DNA from: Gonatopus flavifemur
Lineage: Eukaryota > Arthropoda > Insecta > Hymenoptera > Dryinidae
Direction: 5' to 3'
DNA: 64,000 nt
NCBI GenBank assembly: GCA_018340375.1
Contig: JAFFJZ010000004.1
Coordinates: 20,806,001-20,870,000 of the forward strand
Position 1 is the stretch's first letter, and each line of letters opens with the position of its first letter. The notes under the pieces were generated by a model that saw only the letters and a list, made by a program, of their open reading frames with translations, made no database searches and was not told where the DNA came from. The position numbers and the translations under genes are program-made. Below, piece after piece: positions 56,782-64,000 of this stretch.

Positions 56782-57798
56782 CCCGAGTGGAAATTAATTC
56801 TTGGCGGCAATTTGGGCCAAACTAGGCGTCTTCGTTTTATTTCACGCCCGGATTTGGTTACTCTTATAGGGCCTAGACAGGATTGTCACACACTCATCTT
56901 CAGGGCCTGCATAGTATTCCCAACTCGGGTCCATGTAGGATGCCCATGATGAAGCTAATGTAGGCGATGAAACTAGGACTTTCGAAAGGATGATAAATTT
57001 TTGCGAAAATCATCAAATTGGATGAATATTGCAAGGAGGAAACTTCCTCGATTGAAAATTAGGCTATTCAAGGCCCTATCTGTACCCGGACCACTTCAAC
57101 TTGAGTCCAGACAGGGTCTGGAATGAGCCGATTCCAATTTCTATTAGGGTATCCCACCCAACATTACTTTGTTCATACATTATCGGACTGTATCAAAAAA
57201 CAGAACAGCTTCATTCGGTCTTGGAATTAACCATACCGTGATGTTTTTTTCCGATTTTTTGACATTGTTCACCGATAGTGTGAATACAGTAATCATGGAT
57301 GAATTATTTTTTTGGGGGCATACACCGCCAGAAAGTTGAAATTACCAATACGAGTTTAGTAAATTTGCTTTTCAAAGTAGGTTTATATTCAAGGAAGGAA
57401 TGATTATAAGGGCAAGGCCCTATGCAGGCTGTAGTTGGGTGCATTCAGATTTTCAAAACGGGGAAAACCTTTGAAATACAGCTTGGCCCTACATGGGTTG
57501 TATACAGGTATGCGTAAATCAAGATCTCTGGGAGAATATGGGAAGCTTTGCGATGCCCTATTGAGGCTGTAGTTGGTGGGGCTAGATTTTTAAAACGGCG
57601 GAAAGAATTGGTAATGCAGCGGGGCCCCATATGAGCTTTATATGGGTGTCCTTGACTCAGAGAAATCAGGCTGAATATCAGCAACCCGACCGGCCCCTTA
57701 GTGACTAAGTTTAAGACATCCTAAGTTTGGATACCCAGTGTAAGCCCATACTGGGCCTATATTCAATACAGGATGCCCGGAAAAGTTTCCACATGAGG
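56782..57798 (+). mobile_element. CCCGTGTG-ended element, copy B (full length, uninterrupted)
   Basis: The left end is CCCGAGTGGAAATTAATTCT and the right end, inverted, is CCTCATGTGGAAACTTTTCC. It aligns with copy A across its length but lacks the Transib insertion, leaving a single CACCG at 57323-57327. It is non-coding, with paired GGGCCTA/TAGGGCC words. Confidence 0.9.
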
Positions 57799-57932
57799 TG
57801 TTTTTATGAATTTAATACCGAACACTTTGTTGCAAAGAAGTATACTCAGATGGGAATTCTCGTATACTTCTTAGGATTGCCAAAAATCCTAGATGAAAGT
57901 AGATCTCGGAATACCGTATCCACCAGTTTACT

Positions 57933-58186
57933 AACCAGACAGAACAATTTTCTTATTGCTTCAAAGATTTCCACTGGATGTCTCAGAGATGACTTATGCC
58001 ATGATATTCACTGTCTTTAAGATATCTCCGGATCAGAAATCTAAAAGATGCCTTCAGATGTCTTTCAGACGTCTTTTGGACGACTAACTGAAGAATCTTA
58101 GAGACAGTGAAGACTGCTGCATAAGATACCTTCAAGATATCCGGTGGAAATCTCTTAGACAATGACAAATTTTTGCTTGTCTGAGC
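57933..58186. mobile_element. 255-bp TCCCAGACAA MITE family, copy 2 (diverged)
   Basis: It starts CCAGACAGAACAATTTTCTT and ends ACAAATTTTTGCTTGTCTGAG. It shares GATTTCCACTGGATGTCT and the ACAGTGAA pair with copies at 51385 and 58578. The ends are more worn than in the other two. Confidence 0.78.
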
Positions 58187-58577
58187 AGTTACACGCATAA
58201 TAAACATTCACAAATCGAAATCTTGTATTCTTTCATCAATTGTGTTGTCATTTTCATAAGGTAGTTTGTTTTTTTGCACTCTTTATTATCATGCATTTGA
58301 TTCAACACAGGGGAAGATGGAGATTATTAAATTTCCCAAAAAACATCAATATCTTGGTGATACATTTAAGATATCTTCACGAAGATATCGCTGAGGTGTA
58401 TTGTAAAGATATCTTGGAGATAAGTTCAAGAAATGAAATTGAGATTTCGAATTTGAAATCGGTACAAGATGTTCTGAAAACATCCTAATTGAGATATCTT
58501 CAGGATACATCTCGAAGACCTCTTTCAGAAATCTTGAAGTTATGAAATGAAGATACTTGAAAGATGCAGCGGTTCCA

Positions 58578-58832
58578 TCCCAGACAACAGAAATTTTTGA
58601 TTGTCTCAAAGATTTCCGCTGGATGTCTTGAAAGTGTTTTATGTAACCATTTTCACTGTTTCTAAGATATCTTTAGTTAAGATATCTAAAAGATGTCTTC
58701 AGATGTCTTTTAGACGGCTTTTGGATTACTTACTGAAGATTTCTTGGAGACAGTGAAAACTGTTGCATGAGACATCTTTAGAATATCCAGTGAACATCTA
58801 CTAGACAATGACAAACTTTTGCTTGTCTGGGA
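58578..58832. mobile_element. 255-bp TCCCAGACAA MITE, copy 3
   Basis: It starts TCCCAGACAACAGAAATTTT and ends AAACTTTTGCTTGTCTGGGA. The flanks are CA and TA (one change from a TA duplication). It has the same 255-bp length and internal inverted pairs as the copy at 51385. Confidence 0.92.
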
Positions 58833-59741
58833 TATCTTCAAAAAGATATATTCAAGATGTATTGTAAATATATCTTCGAGATGATTCTCGAGAATGAAAT
58901 TGAGGTCCCAAATTCAGGATTCATAAAAGATACCTTGATAACATCTCAAGTGAGATATCTTCAGGATACATCTAAGGGATCTCTTTCAAGTATCTTGAGA
59001 TCATGGAATTCAAATATCTTGCACAAGATACTGGAAAGATGCAACGGTTTCATATCTGCACAAAGATATCTTCCAGTTGTATCGTAAAGATATCTTCAAG
59101 TTAATTTCCAGAGATGAAATTGAGATGCCGAATTTGAGACACACGAGAGTGGTCTTGAAAACATCCGAATTGAGATATCTTTGACACACATTTCAAAGAT
59201 TTCTTTCAGAAATCTTCAAGTTATGGAACGAAGATATTTTCCGTAAGATACTTGCAATATGCAGCATTTCCATATCTTTACAGAAATATCTTCAAGATGT
59301 ATCGTGAAGATATCTTTGATATGACTTCGAGAACTGAAATTAGGATGCTAAATTTGAGATCGATACGAGATGTCTTCAAAACTCCTTAATCGAGATATCT
59401 TAGGGATGCATCTTCAAGATCTGTTCCTGATATCTGAAAGTTATGAAGTCGAGATATTTTCCATAAGAAAATTTTGCAGATAATTCTTCTCTGAAATTCG
59501 GATCCTGGATGACATTAGATGAAATATTGGATTTATTGCTTGAAAATTCCAGATCTTTTCGTGAAATACATTCTGAGGAGTTTTATACAAACGAAAATTT
59601 GACCATTAGTATAACGTTATAACCGTAAGTGATAATACCCCAATAATATCATCATATGACGCGTTAGCTCAAGCTGTTAAAACCGGTTCTTCGTTATTGT
59701 TTACGGCATCTTGAATATATTTGAAAGGGATCTTGAACATA

Positions 59742-59990
59742 ATAATAATAATAATAATAAAGCTTTATTTACATCCTTTACAGAACAAAAGCCTCTCCTT
59801 TCGGTGGTAATTGAAGGTTGGCAAAACATTGTTCACTATGTACATTTTTATCAAAACTATTCACAGAATATCTACAAATAAAGTCCATTCAGTAAAGAGT
59901 GAATTATAATTTTGGAATTATTTTAGTCCATAATTTTCTGTCTTTTGCTGAAGCACACCAAGCATACCCCACTCTTTGAATAATCTCGTC
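59742..59990 (-). mobile_element. 5'-truncated non-LTR retrotransposon 3' end
   Basis: On the minus strand it ends AATAAAGCTTTATT followed by about seven (ATT) units, a 3' tail typical of some non-LTR elements. The 13-bp direct repeat GATCTTGAACATA flanks it (59729-59741 and 59991-60003). Only about 250 bp remain and no coding sequence is present. The clade cannot be told. Confidence 0.85.
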
Positions 59991-60684
59991 GATCTTGAAC
60001 ATACCTTTGAGATAATTTTGAGATGTATCGAAGGTATCTTGGATATAACTTTGAGATATATTCAAGATATCATAAAGATTTCCCTACGATGTCTAAAATT
60101 AGAATCTGTACGATGTTCTTAATTCCATATAGCAAAAGATTCTTGAAAGATATCTCAAAAGACATATTTGAGTTATCCGATTATGTTGCATGAGACACCT
60201 TTTATGTATCTTGGAGATAACTTTCCGAAGAAATCTCAAGATATCTCAAGACCCATTCAGATATCTTTAAGATATCTTGAGGACATTTTTTGTTTATTGG
60301 GTTGATCTTGTTCTTTTCTCGATATGTACTTTTTTAATATACTTTCTCAACCTCAACAAATGTAAAAACAATAGGGAATTTGAATGGTGGTTCAAAACAC
60401 TCATTAAGAAAAATTCATTTTTTTCAATAGTTTTTAGAGTATAATATCAAACACTTCGCTTGAGACCACTGATACAAATGAAGCATTGGGATTAGGGGTT
60501 CGTTTGCGATCACGTGGTACTCTTCGCGCTGGTGTGGGGTTGAAATCATATCTCGTCGACAGTTCACTGGACCACTAGGGAGATTTACTGATGAATCAGT
60601 GAAACATATTTTTACTGGTCGAAACAGTGATATTTTCACTAATTCAGATGTAGAGAACAGAATTTGATCCATTTAAGAAATAAT

Positions 60685-60843
60685 CCCTGGTGAAAATGAA
60701 GCGTTGAAGCGCAACGAACACGCAAGCGAAGAGTCATCTGAACTTAACAAAAAGTCACCTAAAAGTGAACGTAATTTAGGAGGGAATTGGAACATTCCCA
60801 CGTTTCATTTGTTTCAATATCTACTTCCTCCGCTTCACCAGAG
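60685..60843. mobile_element. MITE, CCCTGGTGAAAATGAAGCG family, copy 2 (159 bp)
   Basis: The left end is CCCTGGTGAAAATGAAGCGT and the right end, inverted, is CTCTGGTGAAGCGGAGG. AT lies on both sides. The interior has GAAGCGCAACG and related words. Confidence 0.75.
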
Positions 60844-61153
60844 ATTGTAGTAATTCTCTAGTTTTTTCAAGCGCCCGCCAGGCTTTTGCGAGGGATTTTT
60901 GAGGCCTGGCAAGCTCTTGCGGTTGCCTAGAGGATCACTAGACTGATTTCCACTAGGATATCAGCTGAACTGATCCTAATAGCCGGCTTCTGCGGTTTCT
61001 CCGTCCGTGACAAAAGTTTTTTAAGGAGTGCCATGCAATCCTGGATAAGGAGAGAGCTGATCCAGGATTTGCTCAGCATTGGTTGAAGCAAAAAACTTCT
61101 TGATTCCAGATCTGCCCCTCTCATTTTCCAAATGTTTGATGACAATTAGTCAA
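60844..61153. other. Unique stretch
   Basis: GGCAAGCTCTTGCGG/CGCCAGGCTTTTGCGAG pairs near 60870-60930 and ATCCTGGATAAG/GATCCAGGATTTG pairs near 61040-61070 suggest small palindromes. No gene. Confidence 0.35.
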
Positions 61154-61444
61154 CACGGAAGAATGAATTCGCTGTGACAGCAAACTATTTGCTATAACAG
61201 CGATCTTGTTCGCTAGGACAATGCTTTTTCAACTCTAGCAGTAAACAATATTGACTCCTGCAGCAAAATTTGTTTGCTACTCCATATATAATGTAATACG
61301 GGAATTTGCTGGAAGAGCAGATATTTTTTCCTGCGACAGCTGAAAAATCGCTGTAATAGTGAATAGTTTTCTTTCACAAGAGAAAATTTGCTGCTCCAGC
61401 AAAATTAGATCTCGCTGTTACAGCGAATTCATACTTTCTTCGTG
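61154..61444. mobile_element. 291-bp MITE of TTGCTGTNNCAGCAAA words, copy 1
   Basis: The left end is CACGGAAGAATGAATTCGCT and the right end, inverted, is CACGAAGAAAGTATGAATTC, with AA on both sides. The interior is a chain of GCTGTNACAGC/TTTGCTGNNNCAGC palindromic units. Confidence 0.88.
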
Positions 61445-62096
61445 AAGAATTGGAACTCCCGTCCTTAGAAATGTGACTCTCACGGCAATATACCACAGAC
61501 ATTGTTTTTCTATTCAAAACCCAGTAAGAACAAAAGCTTGTCGCTTAATCATGGAAAATAATTCACCACTCGTTGAATAATAAAATTCAAATTACATGAA
61601 CACTTCACTATTTATCACGTATCTTTGAAAACGATGTCACCCTGAACCGCAGAAGGTCAAAGTCACAGCTGAATTACATTACGAGCATTAATAAATTATC
61701 AAAGAAAACTTTCATTTGACCTTGAGATCGCCAAGACGGTGTACTCCATTTTCCAGATAAGATTTTGAAAAACACGATAAGTTGTGCCTAGTCGGTCTAC
61801 GATAACATGAAACAGCTAATTAAAAAATAACACTGGTAGTAGAACAGTGGTAGTTGAGCCACAAGAGGAGGAGGCCAAAAGAAATTAGATGAAGTTTGAA
61901 AATGAAGCGTTACACGTGCGGAGACGCATTGGTTGTTCTATCCTTGATATAAGACGTGGAATTAAAAACTCTCAAAGCACCGTAGCAGCAACGAGTAGTA
62001 GGAACGAAGTATCGATTGAACAAAGTTTTCTTTTCATTACTCATCATACCGAACCGAATGAAATTTCCTGAGAGAAATTCGAATCCACATTCAAGC

Positions 62097-62125
62097 TGAA
62101 AGAAAGAAAGAAAGAAAGAAAGAAG
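62097..62125. repeat. (GAAA)n microsatellite
   Basis: About six uninterrupted GAAA units. Confidence 0.95.
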
Positions 62126-62417
62126 TAATAACAAAACATGTAAATAAATATGCATCTTCAAGTTCTATCACGCTCCACATTTTCTCAGGTTTATTTACCG
62201 ATTACCGACACGTCATCTGACCATTACTTTTCTCTTCGTATCGCTGCATTCAATGAAATTGTATGGAATTGTTCACCCATGTACTCGCATTTACACGGTA
62301 CAGGAGTCAGAATGAGTATTCAAAAATTGATTATCCATTTTTCTACACAATGACAAAAATGTCATAGCAATCTTGTTACTTACGGCAGCGATTTTTTAGC
62401 TGTGGCAGCAAAAGATG

Positions 62418-62655
62418 CACGGAGAAAAAGGAATTCGCTGTGGCAGCGAAATCTACCTGTGTTGGGGTCCTTTTGCCAGAGCCGCCAATTTTTTGCTGTG
62501 ACAGCAAACTATTTGCTGTTCCAGCAATCTTGTTAGCTGCGACAGCGAATTTTTAGCTGTGGCAGCAAAAAATGTTTGCTATCCCAGCAAAATTTGTTTG
62601 CTATTCTATATATAATACCTCGATTCGCTGCGTCAGCAAATTTGTTCTCTCCGTG
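62418..62655. mobile_element. 238-bp MITE of TTGCTGTNNCAGCAAA words, copy 2
   Basis: The left end is CACGGAGAAAAAGGAATTCG and the right end, inverted, is CACGGAGAGAACAAATTTGC, with TG on both sides. The interior units (GCTGTGACAGCAAAC, GCTGCGACAGCGAAT, GCTGTGGCAGCAAAA) are permutations of the word in copy 1. Confidence 0.88.
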
Positions 62656-62733
62656 TGTAGACTCCTCCAGAAGAACTTGCTTTTCATTTTTTATATAATA
62701 CCTCGATTTGCTGCTTAGGCAAATTTCTCTCCC

Positions 62734-62864
62734 CGCCCTGCTTAAAGAATCTCATTGAACCGATTGATTCTCATTGAAACCCATTAAAAATTGATTCTCA
62801 ATGGATTTTCTGTATCGGAATCAATAAGAACCCATCGGTTCAATGAGATTCTTTAAGCAGGGCG
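62734..62864. mobile_element. 131-bp hairpin MITE, CGCCCTGCTTAAAGAATC ends
   Basis: The arms are identical for about 31 bp (CGCCCTGCTTAAAGAATCTC then ATTGAACCGAT). The loop carries ATTGATTCTCAATGG words. The internal word recalls the CCCTGGTTAAAAGAATC family. Confidence 0.92.
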
Positions 62865-64000
62865 TTCAGTGATATTAATAATAACCGAGAACTTTAATCA
62901 TCATGAGAGAAAATGTAAATTGATTCCAATGAAACTCATCGAGTTTGATGCAATTTGAATAGAATAATGGAGTAAAACATTACACGTGAATGATAGATAC
63001 GTGAAAGGAATATCATGTTTCATGTCGGTGATTTTGATATTCGTATAAAAATCATCCAGCTGTGAAAGTAAAAAAGTAAAATAAGATATAAAGATTGCGC
63101 TCCACGTGCCATGAGAATTTGAATGAAAATAGGATAGAGACTCGGTCGTGTGTACATAGATTCATATTGCAAATCCGATGGAAGTGGTTGAAAAATGTAT
63201 TGAAAGCAGCGAGGAAAAGTGATTGGCAAAAGAACGTCGTGAAAGAGAACTGAGATACAGAGGGGTGCATCATTTTTCTGTTTCCTTATTCAACAAGTGA
63301 GATCTGTGAAGTTGCAAAAGTATTTTTCGAATTACTGTTCTTCGCGGATGAATAATTCTGTATTAACAAATTCATGCGGTACAAATTTTCCCGAGGAAAT
63401 CTCTTTGAGAGTTTTGAAGAAGTAATGCTCGGGGAAGGAAATTTCCGTCGACAAGGTGTTTTGCATTATGAAATAACTGATATTTTTCATAGAATCCGAG
63501 GGAACTGGGGATGCGTGAGGATTCTATAAAGACGAGAATAATCAGCTACTAGTTTTTGATTTGATTTCGTCAGCGCTATTCGGAATGAAAAAATCGTTTC
63601 TGTATTTGGGGTGTTCAATTCCTTTTGAATTTAACCCTAGAATAACTAGAGGAGAGGAAGGTGGAGTGTGGTGTAGGGAACAATTTGACATTTTTATTTA
63701 ATTTAGAAAAAAAACACTCCTCTATGGTGAGAAGAAGGAATAGTGAACTCAACAACGCAAGACAGTTGGATACGTTCAACTGTAGTAATTCGTTGATTCA
63801 ATTAGATTCGCAGTGGACTCAACTACGCATATTCGAATGAACTTTTTGAATGAAGTTCTGGAAAGGCTAATGCTTGGAATCAGAATCGTATCAACCCAGA
63901 GTTGTCAAGAGGCGCAGTACTGGCAAGCTCGTATTTGCCGGAGTTCAGCAAAAACAACGACTTCTATTCAGAGTCATTACTGTTCCTCAACTGACACCAA
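62865..64000. other. Unique sequence to the window end
   Basis: No transposon end, repeat array or gene was recognised. Confidence 0.5.

Larger units (their letters stand above)
58335..60301. mobile_element. ATCTTCAAGAT-word element, complete ends
   Basis: The left end is CCCAAAAAACATCAATATCT and the right end, inverted, is CCCAATAAACAAAAAATGTC, with TT on both sides. The interior is packed with AAGATATCTTCAAGATGTAT variants in both orientations. It hosts a 255-bp MITE and a truncated non-LTR retrotransposon. It is the fullest copy of this family here. Confidence 0.82.

Overview
This window looks like insect nuclear DNA, most probably from a hymenopteran; the order is inferred, not proven. 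It is AT-rich and has no bacterial-type gene packing. Genes are rare, introns carry GT..AG ends, and the recognisable coding material is nearly all animal transposon sequence: mariner, Transib-like, Mutator-like, and two multi-copy arthropod gene families of unknown function. I see no rRNA gene, no convincing functional tRNA gene and no CRISPR array. The only host-gene candidate is a two-exon minus-strand gene at 42548-43959, whose first exon encodes a signal-peptide-like stretch.

Layout. 1-5400 holds a composite repeat element with about 305-bp and 120-bp tandem arrays and a SINE. 8365-11248 is a foldback element carrying a mariner with one frameshift. 11450-15400 is a field of small inverted-repeat elements made of short repeated words. 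15532-19282 is a complete 3.75-kb DNA transposon (TIRs beginning CACAGGCCTGCG, TTA target duplication) carrying a gene of about 550 codons that needs one frameshift repair. 20402-21680 is a second, catalytically dead mariner. 24021-35665 is a third mariner, about 1.2 kb of its own sequence, split into four pieces by three independent insertions that are themselves hosts of further insertions, up to five levels deep. 35999-42444 is a 6.4-kb element with long inverted repeats around a degenerate intron-containing gene. 42.5-44 kb is the host-gene candidate. 46.4-60.3 kb alternates unique DNA with elements built of an ATCTTCAAGAT-like word and with palindromic MITEs. 61-63 kb holds CAGCAAA-word MITEs.

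The transposons explain most of the structure. Target duplications and reading-frame continuity order the insertions: mariner first, then Transib-like and CCCGTG-type elements, then MITEs in those. One insertion is confirmed by an uninterrupted paralogue in the same window (57323-57327). The recurring oddity is a class of MITEs with CCCTGG, CACGGAGA or CCCAATAAAC ends, short (often 2-bp A/T) target duplications, and interiors that are permutations of one short, often palindromic word differing by family.
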